Shown: positions 7,441 to 18,500 of the stretch, one piece after another
Layout of the letters: every line of letters starts with the position of its first letter
Numbering within the stretch: the stretch's first letter is position 1
Virus record (IMG/VR): IMGVR_UViG_3300020438_000254
Coordinates: 1-25,182 of that record
Reading direction: 5' to 3' (one strand)
DNA: 25,182 nucleotides
Origin: a virus
Notes under the pieces: generated by a model
What the model saw: the letters and a program-made list of their open reading frames with translations, nothing else
What the model was told of the DNA's origin: nothing
The model's database searches: none
Translations under genes and position numbers: made by a program

Positions 7441-10400
7441 GGTTAAAATTAAGGTAGATGACGATGGTAGTCTTTCTTTAGTTCAGAAAAAATCGAAAGG
7501 TGCGGCAGACGCTATTGATAAGGTTGGTTCTGCTACTGAACAAACTGGAAAATCTGCCAAAACAGCGGATAGAAATTTAAAAGGCTTATCCAGACAGTCT
7601 GCCAATACTACTAAGAATTTCTCAAAGATGCAACAGGGAATGACCGGAGGGTTAGTTCCTGCTTATGCTATTCTTGCTTCTAATGTTTTTGCATTAAGTG
7701 CTGCGTTTCAATTCTTTAAAAGAGCGGCTGACGTAAAAAATCTTGAAGCTTCTCAAATTGCTTTCGCACAAAATACTGGTATAGCATTAGGTAGTATTAC
7801 TCAAAGGCTTCGTGAGGCTTCTGATGGTATGTTAGGATTTCAAGAAGCTGGACAAGCAGCAGCTATAGGCCTTGCAAAAGGCTTCTCCCCCTCTCAATTA
7901 GAGGCTCTAGCTGAGGGCGCACGAAAAGCATCAACCGCCCTAGGTAGAGACTTTCAAGATTCTTTCGATAGATTAGTACGAGGTGCTTCAAAAGCAGAAC
8001 CCGAACTCTTAGATGAATTGGGTATTACTCTGCGTCTGGAAGAAGCCACTAATCGGTATGCTCAAGCTATTGGTAAAAATAGAAATGAGTTAAACTCTTT
8101 TCAACGTAGCCAAGCAGTTTTAATTGAAACCCAAAGACAGTTAAATAAAAACTTTGGAGATGTAGAAGCTGCAACTAATCCCTTTATAAAACTCGGAAAA
8201 ACTCTTGGTGATATTATCAAAGATGTTACTCAGTTTTTCTTGCCCGCCTTTGAAGGCTTGGCAGCTATACTTAATAAAAGCGCTGGAGCTGCTATTGCTG
8301 CATTTGGATTGTTAGCCTTAAGTATAATTAAAACTATTGTACCTATGGATACAATCGAAGAAAAAATGGAAAAAATAGGCAACGATGCAGTAACAGACAT
8401 GCAAAAAGCCGAACAAGCAGTAAACGACTATAATGATGCTTTAAAGGCGACAGCCGCTACTGCGGAACAAGCACGAGCAGAGGGTAAGTCAGAAGTCATG
8501 AGCACCGCAAAAAAAGAGTATGGAGGAACGAAAGTTAAAACCCTACAAGCTGCGATGACTGGCAATATGACAAAACAACACCATAATTTATTAAAGGAGT
8601 CTTTTAAAAAAGCAGAACAGAACACAAATAAACATGGAGAAGTTCTTAAAGGCATCCACAAAGGAAAGAATATAGCCGTAGTTAGAGACTTGGAACAATC
8701 TTATAACAAAATGATGGCTACCGAAAAAACCTTTGTACGTTCAACTACTAATAACTTCAAAAGACTAGAATTATCAGCTAAAAAATCATTTGCACAAATT
8801 AGCCTTATAGGTAAGAGGACTTTTTTAGGACTAGCAAGCGTTGCAAAAACAGCAGGAAAAGCAATGAATACAGCATTTAAATTTGCTGGGTTTATTGGAA
8901 TGTTTGTCATGATAAAAGATATAGTTTCAGGTTTAATTAATGCACCTTTTACCATGGTAATGGCATTTGCAAAGGGCATTGACATGACACTTAGTATATT
9001 CGCTAAGTTAGTTAATGGAATTGCTCGTATGTGGTTAGGTATGACAGATTTGTTAATTAATGTTCTTGGTGATCTTTTTGGTCCGGGTTTTGGAAAGATG
9101 GCTAATAGCTTTTTAACTATGGTGCGAGACATGATCTCTTCCTACATAAATTTCTGGTTAAAAGGTATAAATAAAATAACTAGTTTTATTAATAAACTTT
9201 TACCAGAAACCAAACAGATTAGCGAAATATCAGAGTTCAAATTTGATAAAGTTACTTTACTTAATGAGGAAGAGGGTCAAGTCAGTACTTTAGCTAACGA
9301 TTTTGAAGGATTAAACGACAATTTAACAGTCACTGAAGATTTAGTAAAAAATAGCAGTTTTGGGCGTTTTCTTGAAGGTGTAGAAGGTAGAAATAAATCT
9401 ATTAAAGCCTCTGCGGAAGCTTTAAAGTCTTTTAAAGAGGGCGTTGATAAAATGAGTAACTCTCTAGGACAAAGTTTGGCTTCTATTTCGGCAGAAACTG
9501 ATCAATTAAAGAAATCAAAAATAGCATGGAACGGTTTATTCAGCCTAGATATTCCTGGACAATATGAAAAAATTAACGCAAAAGTAAGCGCTTATGTTAG
9601 ACAACAAGATGGCTCAATGAAACGCGTAACAAAGTTTGTTATGACGGATAAAGATCGAGCAAAAGCCTTAGAAGAGTTAAAAACAAAATTAGGTGATGTT
9701 GCAAAAATCTCCCCCGAATTTGGAACCGCTTTAGAACAAGCCACTTTAAAAGGAGATGCAGGTTTAGAAAAGCTAGCAATCAGACTTAGAGATGCTCAAG
9801 CAAATGCACAGTTTTTCACAGAAGGAATTGGACAACTAAGTACATCAGTAATTGATAGTCTGGGCTCAGGAGATATTGTAACAGCAATACGTAATATAGA
9901 AGAATTAGAAAAAGCCGCCCAAGAGGGTGGTGAAGGAATGAAAGGTTTAACAAAGGATGGTACATTATTAACCGATATGTTAAAGCAATTGAGAGAAGCA
10001 TTTGGTGAGGATTATGATACAGGTGAAATTCTTGCACGATTAAAACAAGAAGAAGAAATAAGACAACAGCAGATAATAGATTCAAAATTACTTGGTGGAA
10101 TACAAAACGAGATTGGGGGATATCTAAAGACAAATGCTTCGTTAGAAAAAAATATAAGCGATCAAAAATTTATACAGTATCAGCTAAGTTTGAATCTGGG
10201 TATAGCAAAAGAAACAGAGTTAAATAAAACTTTAAGACAATTAGAAGTAGAAGAAAAAATTCTTGCAATAAAGGCAAAACAACAATTATCTTCTAAAGTA
10301 GGAAGTTTAACAGGCTCCAAAACATTAGGTGGTGCAGCAACTATGTCCGCTGATATGGAGCTTATGGAAATGCGTACAAAACAGCAAGAAACAAAATTTT

Positions 10401-11518
10401 TAGCTGACATGGCAGCAGCAGGAGACGATGAAGAAGGCCAGGCAGCCTTTGATACTGCGGCAGCAGGTCTTGAAAAAGTCCGAAAAGAAATGCAGTTAAT
10501 GAAAGCTCTTCAATTCGGACAAACCTTAAGAAACTTAGGCGAAGATTTTAAAGCACTTGGGCCCGAAGGCGAATATATGGGCGGTATGTTAACCGGCCTT
10601 AGTACTATGGTGGAGTCTTGGACTATTGGAATGGAGCAAATGAAGACGGCTTCTGGAGATATGAGTAAGACTGTTCAAGGTGCTTTAACTATTGCTGGTG
10701 GAATGATACAAGGTTTGATGCAAATGCAGAAAGCTTCCTCAGACGCAAAAATCAAAAAAATAGATGATGAAATAAAAGCAGAGAAAAAGAGAGACGGTAA
10801 GTCACAAGCAAGTTTAAATAAGATAAAAGAACTAGAGAAGAAGAAAGTTCAACAGCAGAAAAAAGCGTTTGAACAAGAAAAGAAACTAAAAATTGCTTCA
10901 ACGATTATTAATACCGCGGCTGCTGCCGTAAAAGCATATGAGCTGGGGCCAATAATTGGACCAATTATGGCAGCAATGATAATTGCTATGGGTATGAAAC
11001 AATTATCGATTATTAAAGGCACTAGCTTTCAGGGAGGAGGAGATTTATCTGATACTGCCCCTACCTCGGTAACCGCAGGTAAACGAAAAAGTTCTGTAGA
11101 CTTAGCAAAGTCTCAATCAGCAGCGGGTGAGCTGTCCTATCTACGGGGAGCATCAGGTATAGGAGGTCCAGAGAACTTCCAGCCAGCCTTCTATGGTAGG
11201 AAAAATAGAGCAGAGGGCGGAAGAGCAGGATACGTTGTTGGAGAACAAGGGCCAGAACTATTTGTACCTACAGGACCAGGAACAATTGTTCCAAATGACG
11301 ATGTAGGTGCTATGGGAGGTGCTACAAACGTAACTTTCAACATTAACACTATTGATGCAGTTGGTGTTGAAGAAGTTCTTACAGAACAGCAAGGAAATAT
11401 AATTGGAATGATTAGATCAGCAGCAAATGAATACGGAGATCCATTTTTAGAAGCAGTTGATACAAGCATCTATAGTGCTCCTGAGACTTCTGGGTACGGC
11501 CCAGCTAGGAGAGCATAA
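7421..11518 (+). CDS. Tail tape measure protein
   Basis: At 1365 residues this sets tail length; by the usual ~0.15 nm per residue rule the tail would be about 200 nm. GTG is the start: the frame is in phase with MASNEIKVKIKVDDDGSL, while the next in-frame ATG is about 65 codons later. Hydrophobic stretches lie near residues 76-97, 288-308, 488-560 and 1156-1200, separated by long helical, coiled-coil-prone, Lys/Glu/Gln-rich regions, including a charged coil at 1110-1155 before the last one. Near 1265-1295 it carries AGYVVGEQGPELFVPTGPG, the classic C-terminal tape measure motif. It is translationally coupled to the chaperone gene by a 20-nt overlap. It ends PARRA, with AGGAG (11507-11511) embedded for the next gene. 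Confidence 0.93.
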   Translation: MASNEIKVKIKVDDDGSLSLVQKKSKGAADAIDKVGSATEQTGKSAKTADRNLKGLSRQSANTTKNFSKMQQGMTGGLVPAYAILASNVFALSAAFQFFKRAADVKNLEASQIAFAQNTGIALGSITQRLREASDGMLGFQEAGQAAAIGLAKGFSPSQLEALAEGARKASTALGRDFQDSFDRLVRGASKAEPELLDELGITLRLEEATNRYAQAIGKNRNELNSFQRSQAVLIETQRQLNKNFGDVEAATNPFIKLGKTLGDIIKDVTQFFLPAFEGLAAILNKSAGAAIAAFGLLALSIIKTIVPMDTIEEKMEKIGNDAVTDMQKAEQAVNDYNDALKATAATAEQARAEGKSEVMSTAKKEYGGTKVKTLQAAMTGNMTKQHHNLLKESFKKAEQNTNKHGEVLKGIHKGKNIAVVRDLEQSYNKMMATEKTFVRSTTNNFKRLELSAKKSFAQISLIGKRTFLGLASVAKTAGKAMNTAFKFAGFIGMFVMIKDIVSGLINAPFTMVMAFAKGIDMTLSIFAKLVNGIARMWLGMTDLLINVLGDLFGPGFGKMANSFLTMVRDMISSYINFWLKGINKITSFINKLLPETKQISEISEFKFDKVTLLNEEEGQVSTLANDFEGLNDNLTVTEDLVKNSSFGRFLEGVEGRNKSIKASAEALKSFKEGVDKMSNSLGQSLASISAETDQLKKSKIAWNGLFSLDIPGQYEKINAKVSAYVRQQDGSMKRVTKFVMTDKDRAKALEELKTKLGDVAKISPEFGTALEQATLKGDAGLEKLAIRLRDAQANAQFFTEGIGQLSTSVIDSLGSGDIVTAIRNIEELEKAAQEGGEGMKGLTKDGTLLTDMLKQLREAFGEDYDTGEILARLKQEEEIRQQQIIDSKLLGGIQNEIGGYLKTNASLEKNISDQKFIQYQLSLNLGIAKETELNKTLRQLEVEEKILAIKAKQQLSSKVGSLTGSKTLGGAATMSADMELMEMRTKQQETKFLADMAAAGDDEEGQAAFDTAAAGLEKVRKEMQLMKALQFGQTLRNLGEDFKALGPEGEYMGGMLTGLSTMVESWTIGMEQMKTASGDMSKTVQGALTIAGGMIQGLMQMQKASSDAKIKKIDDEIKAEKKRDGKSQASLNKIKELEKKKVQQQKKAFEQEKKLKIASTIINTAAAAVKAYELGPIIGPIMAAMIIAMGMKQLSIIKGTSFQGGGDLSDTAPTSVTAGKRKSSVDLAKSQSAAGELSYLRGASGIGGPENFQPAFYGRKNRAEGGRAGYVVGEQGPELFVPTGPGTIVPNDDVGAMGGATNVTFNINTIDAVGVEEVLTEQQGNIIGMIRSAANEYGDPFLEAVDTSIYSAPETSGYGPARRA

Positions 11519-12591
11519 TGGCAGCTTTTACTACTGGATATACGGATATTTTACCAGATCCGAATAATAAAATAGGAGATGCAGGAGAAACTTTAGCAAC
11601 AGGTAGTGCAGGTCCTGGATATGCTTCTGTTCAGTTAACTTCAGATCAAAAAGTTATTATGTCCAGAACTAATTCTAACAGGATATCAGCACGAGCCATA
11701 GCCGGACATAAATGGAATATTAATATAGGATATAATCCTATGACACAGGCACAGTTTAATCCGGTTTATTCTTTTTTATTACACAGAGTAGGTCCAATTA
11801 ATCCTTTCTTTATTTCTTTACCTCAATATAGAACTCCTCAAGATAGTGTATTTAGTACTATTTTACAAGACGATACTCATCCTTTGGTGATGTTCACCAG
11901 CACGTCTGTTGCTGCAGGTTCTACTTCTATGATGATTAGAGGACTACGTAGCGGAGCTTCAAAAGGAGTAAAAACAGTATCTAGTATTGGAAATTATACT
12001 GTTACTAGCGGTAAGGAAGGAACAACTTATACGAATGTTCCCGGAACTGGAGGAGGAGGAACCGGAGCTACTTTTAATGTAACTCCAGCAAGCGCTGGCT
12101 CAAATATAACTCCTACAGTAACCGTTTATAATCCTGGTTATGGGTATACTGGAAATATTACTATTGATGGTGCTAATGCTGGAGGAAGCGGTACTTTTAC
12201 TGTAACTCCTGCGGTAGATTCAGGATCAGGATCAGATAGATACTTTCAATACAACTATCAAGGTTTAGGTACTCCTACTGCTGGTGATCTATTTACTGTA
12301 ACCGATAATAAATTCTCCAACCATAAAAAAGCCTATATGGTAACTAGAGTTGAAACTAATGATATTTATAAATCTGGTACAACTCAACCTACCGTTAATG
12401 AAGTATTAATTCATTTTACCCCTGGTTTATCAAAAAATATAAGTGCTAGCGATGCCTCTGCAAGTAATTTTCAATTAAACTTTTTTAATCCTTTAATACG
12501 TGTAGTATCTCCTAAAGGACTGCAGCAGTATTCATTAGATGTAAATAACTTATATAAATTTAGCCTCAGATTAGAAGAAGCCTTGTCATGA
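11518..12591 (+). CDS. Distal-tail-like minor tail protein
   Basis: A 357-residue protein right after the tape measure, where siphophages encode the distal tail or lambda M/L-type minor tail protein that starts the tip. The N-terminal half contains ARAIAGHKWNINIGYNPM and PFFISLPQYRTPQDS, which read as a beta-sandwich ring domain. The C-terminus returns to that fold with PLIRVVSPKGLQQYSLDVNN and YKFSLRLEEALS. Between them, residues about 155-240, lies a Gly-rich insertion with GGGGTGATFNVTPAS and NPGYGYTGNITIDGANAGG, resembling the insertion in the 564-residue tail protein. It starts at TAATG with AGGAG 6 nt upstream, and its stop overlaps the tip gene (ATGA). The exact family is not certain. 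Confidence 0.6.
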   Translation: MAAFTTGYTDILPDPNNKIGDAGETLATGSAGPGYASVQLTSDQKVIMSRTNSNRISARAIAGHKWNINIGYNPMTQAQFNPVYSFLLHRVGPINPFFISLPQYRTPQDSVFSTILQDDTHPLVMFTSTSVAAGSTSMMIRGLRSGASKGVKTVSSIGNYTVTSGKEGTTYTNVPGTGGGGTGATFNVTPASAGSNITPTVTVYNPGYGYTGNITIDGANAGGSGTFTVTPAVDSGSGSDRYFQYNYQGLGTPTAGDLFTVTDNKFSNHKKAYMVTRVETNDIYKSGTTQPTVNEVLIHFTPGLSKNISASDASASNFQLNFFNPLIRVVSPKGLQQYSLDVNNLYKFSLRLEEALS

Positions 12592-15500
12592 CAGTAAAAG
12601 TAATACGCCCTTTAGATAACGATGTCAGTTCACAACTTTTAGGTGAAGAAGGATTTTTATACGCTCACCTAATAAAATTCGAAAAACCTATAAAAACTGT
12701 TACGGGTGCTGTTGCTGAAAATGCAAGAGATTACTCATATTTAACAGATGCCTCTTTTAATATTCAATTTGATGATGAAAGTCAAGATTCTTTAGGTTCT
12801 AATAACGGAACTCAAACATATGTAGCAGAACGCTTATTGAGAGTTGGTCAAGTTGCTGAAACAATACAAGCAAAAGCAACAAGTATGACCGTAAAGATAG
12901 ATAGTATTGGATTAAATACTATTTTATCTCCTGCTTCTACCACTATTAATATTACTACCAAACTTATAACTATAGGAGAAAGCTGGTTAGAAGCTGGTTT
13001 TTCCGAAGGTGATAAATTAAGAATATCATCAAATGATGGTAATAATGGTAAGTTTATTATTATTAATAGTTTTCAATCTGATGGTACTAATGATGATAGA
13101 GTTATTGATGCAACTCTTCAAGCAGGAGTTGTAGCTGCTACTAATAATGCTACTTATACTTTCACTATAGAAACTGAGGAACACTCTAGTCCTTTCATGG
13201 ATAAGACTGATAGTAGTTATGCACATTATATAAATAGAGAAGTTTTTGTTTACAAAGCAATAATTAACCCTTCTGATGGTACTGTTATTGGAATGAATAG
13301 CACTACAAAGAAAGGAGGACCTTTTTTAATTTTTAAAGGTATTATTGCTGGAGTTGATGTAAGAGAGGATCCCTCTAAAGATTCCACAGTTAATTGGAAA
13401 TTAACCAGTCACTGGGGAGACTTTGTAAAGATCAATGGTCGTTTAACTTCGGACACTGAACATAGAGGTATAAATGGTCAAGGACAAACCGACTATGCAG
13501 CATTAATTAGACCAGAGTATATTAATGACTACGGTTTTATGCACTCTGAGCAAGCTCTAAATCTTATTGTTACTTATAAAGCAACAGAAACTAGATATAA
13601 ATTCAAAAAAACAGGGTTTCTGGGCCTGGGCAGCGGAAAAACTATAGAGTACGAAGTTGAAGTAGATAGAGAATTAGAGTTAAGGATGAATTTAGAGGCC
13701 AGACGACTTCCTGTTGTTTATGGTGTAAATAGAATTGACAGTTTTCCTATCTTTTTAGACTTAGATAGAAATGTAACTTCGGAAGTATATGTAGCTTATG
13801 CGTTATGCGAAGGAGAAGTTGCAGGTTTATACGATATTTATATAGATAATAAAAGTAGAGTTTGCGCAGATATAAATGACTCCACCAGCAGAGGTGGAGG
13901 TTCTGATGCAGTAAGTGTTGTTTGTGAAGGAAGAAAAGATAGAGGAGATACTTTATCTTCAAAAGACTTACAGGCCGCTTCAGCTAGCGGAACAGCAATT
14001 GCAGGTCCTTTTGGCTCAATTAATATAGGCGGAGTTAACTTTATGTCCGGTCCTAGAGAGCAAGTATATTATGATCCAGTTACAGGTTGGGAGCCTATTA
14101 CAGGTAATGCAAATCTTACGGCTCCCGCAACTGGAATTAGACATGAAAAAGGGCACCATTTTACTACTCCAATTAATGGCAGAATAATTTTTCATAGAGG
14201 AAAACCAAATCAAGACGCTGATAATATGTTGGTTGCAAAAGCTGCAGAAACTTCTACTAATGGAGGCTTCTTACTTCAACATCAATATTTTACTGACGAT
14301 AATAGATCTAACTATTGGGGTCCGAATCATAGATTACTAGATACCGCATATGTAGTAGCAAAATATGAAATAACAGAAGAAGACTTAGAAATACCAGAGT
14401 TAGAGTTTGTTGTTCGAGGAAGAATATTAGATTGTCACAATTATGATTTTAGTTATAGAAATGATCCTGATGCAAGTTTAACTTCTGCGGCTATTAGTAA
14501 TTTTAATTTAGGGGATACTGTAACTATACATAAAACTAGTGATGATAGTGCAATTGGATCAAATAATGTAATAGCAGATTTTTCTACATACTATGATGAA
14601 GATTATTCAGCGGATGGAGATCAACATTATGTAATGAGATTGCAAAATGACCCAGGATTAGGAGACACAACAAAATTTTATGCTAAAGTAGGTAGTAATA
14701 AATGGTATATGGTTACACATACTCATCAAAGTCTATCTGGAACAGTAGCAACCGAACTAGAAGTAGGTATTCAAAGTATTGCTGCACAATCTCCTACAAC
14801 CAATGGAGTAAATATTGTTTTAGCAGATGAAAGCGGACATGGAGCTTTTATAGCTTTAGTTATTGATTATGCAAAAGAAGTAAGTCCCATGGCATCTACT
14901 AGTGCTCCTGATGAAGTGCGTGCAAAAATGCATTTCTCAACTTTTATTGCTGATAGTGTAAATACGTCAACTAGAACATTACAACAGGTTTCTAATTTTA
15001 CAGATGGTTGGAATACTACAGATTTTCCTTCCATACGAGTACCTAGAGCAATAGTGTTAGAAGGGGGTACTAATACTCTCAACTATTATGCTGGTGAACA
15101 AATAGAGTTATCAAGAACAAAATCAGATGGTACTATTAAAAAACAAAAAAGATTAATTATAGGTAGTAAACAAATTGGAAGCAAAGTAGTTGCTTTATTA
15201 GATAGAGATTGGGATGTAGATGCTGATAGTGATTTTACTCTTGAGCCTAAAACTTTTACTGGAGTTACGGGACGAGTGGCAGACACTTTTAAAGTATTAG
15301 CAAAGGGAGATCAACGAGTTTCAATTAATCCTCCTATGCAACTTTTAGATTATCTTACTAATAAGAGATATGGTAAAGGACTAGATCTTGAGAAAGATCT
15401 TGACCTTGATAGTTTTAAAACTGTTGCAAGACTTTGTGATACTCGTTCTGATATTACTCTTATTTTTCAAGCAACAGGTTCTGATGCCGCAAGTTTTACT

Positions 15501-18500
15501 GTAGGAACTTCTTATAAATATCCTGCAACTGGAACAATTTTATGGCAAGCCGAGGTAAAAAGCACGGAAGATGTTACTTATAACAGTGTAACATATCGTC
15601 AAGTTGTATTTACAAACTGTATTGGAAAGCTAGCGCATAGATGGTTTGATTGGAAATACTATGATGCAGGCATGGTTCTATACGATAAAAGTAAGGGGCG
15701 GGCATGGAAAACGACAGGAAGTGGAACTACTACTGTTCCTAACAGTTTCCTTGATAATACAGAGTTAGTTCTTACACGAGTTGGCTCAGGAGGTACAGCA
15801 TCTCCTAAGGTTTGGTTGGGTTCTTTCTCAGGAGAAGGAAATGCGGCAACAGGAAGTATTACATTTGATGGAAATCCTGTTATTAAATCAACGCTAAGTG
15901 GTGTTGTAGGATTTGGCTCAACTGGGTATTCTTTATATGATTCTGACGATGTTAAATATTGGAGATATTTAGGTTGGCAGTCTCAAAATCAAAGAGAAGT
16001 AACTAGACATCAGTGTTGCCCTGTTTTAGATGCTAATACAAGCGTTTTTGAAAATATAAATAGTTTATTAGCACATTTTAATGGTATTCTAAGGTACTCT
16101 AATGGAAAATATGAATTAGATGTTCAGTCTTCTGCGGCTTTAGCAGGTTACACAGCTAATGACCCTAGAATTATTCGTGAAGATGATTTAGTTGGAACAA
16201 TTAGTGTACAAGATGATGGACAAAAAGGGTCTAAAAATACGGTAGCTGTTAATTTTCCTGATCCACAACAAGAATACGGTAATCGTGCAGTAACTTATTT
16301 TAATTCAACTTATTTAGCTGAAGATAGAAATATACCTAAAAAACACGATATTAAAACTCCTCATATTTTAAATTATTTTAATGCACGAATTAATGCAAAA
16401 CAATATTTAGACCAAAGTAGATACGGAAAGAAAATTAATTTTATTATGGAGCCAAAAGGAAATCTTCTTCTGGCAGGTACTATTGTACAAATGTACTATC
16501 CTAGATTTGGATGGGGTAGTCAAGACTTTGTTGTACAACAGTTTTCTGGACAAACTACAACAACATTTGTACCACACGGATTTAAAGTAGGTGATATTGT
16601 ACGTTACGAAGATATTAGCAATAATAGTGAAAGTATGAATAGTGAGTATAATAATAACTATTTTACTATTTCTGCAGTTCCATCGTCAACTACTTTTACA
16701 ACAGATCAACCTAGTATTTCAACATATTCCGCTAATAATTTAGGAAAAGTTTATAAAAAAGGTGAATATTATAGAATTACTAATTTGAATTTTAGAGAAG
16801 ATTGTTCTGTACAAGTAACGGCAATGGAACACAATGATGAGTCGTTTCTAATAAGTAAAAGAAAAAGTGATATTGTAGGATTAGTAGAAGCCCCCAATGT
16901 AGGAGTAGAGGATAATCCCGGCGCACCTACCGCCTTATTTGCAGACCCAGTAGATGAAGCAAAAGCTATAAAAGTAAGATGGACTAATAATAGTGATGGG
17001 TATAAAACAGAGGGAGGTGTTACCACATGGAAAAAAGCGTGGAGTACTGAAGTATGGATAAATAATCAAGCAAGTTTTACAGCAACTGACAATACATCGC
17101 ATAATGCAAAATTTGCTAATGGAGCAGTGCTGCATGAAAGACTTACTGAAGGGCAGGTTGATACTACTTATACTCCCGAAGGTGCAGGAACTCAAACACG
17201 TTATCATTGGGTTAGACATATAAAACAATTTGTACCTGTTGGGGGAAGTGCAAATAATGTGATTGACCTTGAATCAGATTATTATCCTGCAAGTAATACA
17301 GACGGAGTTAGTGCGGCAGCAACAGGTAGTGTGCCAAATAGAACTATCGAAATTCTTCCCTTAAATGGAGTTACAGTAACATATGAGGGTACTACTAGAA
17401 TATTACCAGCTCTTAGTAATGGTACTCAAACTAACTTAAAATTTAGAGTAAAAGTATCTAACTTTGACACTAGTAAAAAGTGGTATTATAGATATTCTGT
17501 CATACATGCTGATCCTAGTAATGCAGGAGCAACTATAGGAGGATCTTCTTATATTTTATCAAATAATGCTACTGCAAGTAGTAATACAAGCGACAATCAA
17601 TATAAAGGAGTACATCATTGGGGTGGCTCCTCCAATACCCAAGCTTTTGATGACTTTATTTTACACACTACTTTAGAACCACAATCTCCTGCAAATAGTA
17701 ATTTATTTTCAAAAATATTACAAGTAGAAGTATTCGAGTTAGATAATACCAATGGTATAACAAATAGCGATGAAGCTTTAAAAGAAGATAATGTTGCACT
17801 ATCATCAATAAATATTGCTCGCCCTAATTACTTAGTTGATTATACTAATGCTACTCATACTTTTATTGCTGCTGCCGATGGTACTGCGGATGTTACTGGC
17901 TTCTCATGCTTACCTAGAATTTATAGAAACTCAGGAAAGGGAATGGTTGAGTTAACGTATGCTCCTTATACAAGTTCGGTAGGAGATGATACTTTTAGTT
18001 ATGGCGACGATACAAGTCATACTACAGATCAAAGCTCTGGAAGTTTAGATGGAATAACTCCTGTTAATTGTGTTGCTGCAAATGCATCAAATGGTACTAT
18101 TACTATAACTTCTGGCAGTAGTATTGCAACCTCTGGATTAAGTGTTAACGAAGCAACAATAAGAGTTCAAGTAAAAGATAATAAAGCTATTAAAAATACT
18201 AATAATTCAGCTATTGAATGTAATATTGAAACTAAAGTTTATCACTTATTTAAAGTGCCAAATCCTGTCAGAGAAGGCACTACAATAATAGTAGATGTGA
18301 GTGACAGTGGTAGTGATGTTATTGATAGTGCTTTTTATGATGATTTTGTTGCTAGCGGTAATTTAACTACACAACATGCTCAGGACGCTGCCGCATATGT
18401 AATTAGTAAAACAGTAGATAATTTTATAAGACCAAATGATATTTTAACAATTACAAATGGTACTGCCGCCCAAGGATCAAGAATTTTTATAGGCACTGGT

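Noticed and set aside
8701-9132. Reverse-strand open frame of 143 codons inside the tape measure gene
   Set aside because: It is antisense to a clearly coding gene, has no recognisable motif, and no reverse-strand promoter or gene cluster supports it. The same holds for the other reverse frames, such as 664-1017, 9816-10133 and 22225-22623.
15380-15400. Inverted repeat around AGATCTT...AAGATCT in the tip gene
   Set aside because: It lies inside coding sequence with an acidic Leu-Asp/Leu-Glu repeat and has no T-tract; likely a by-product of codon choice.
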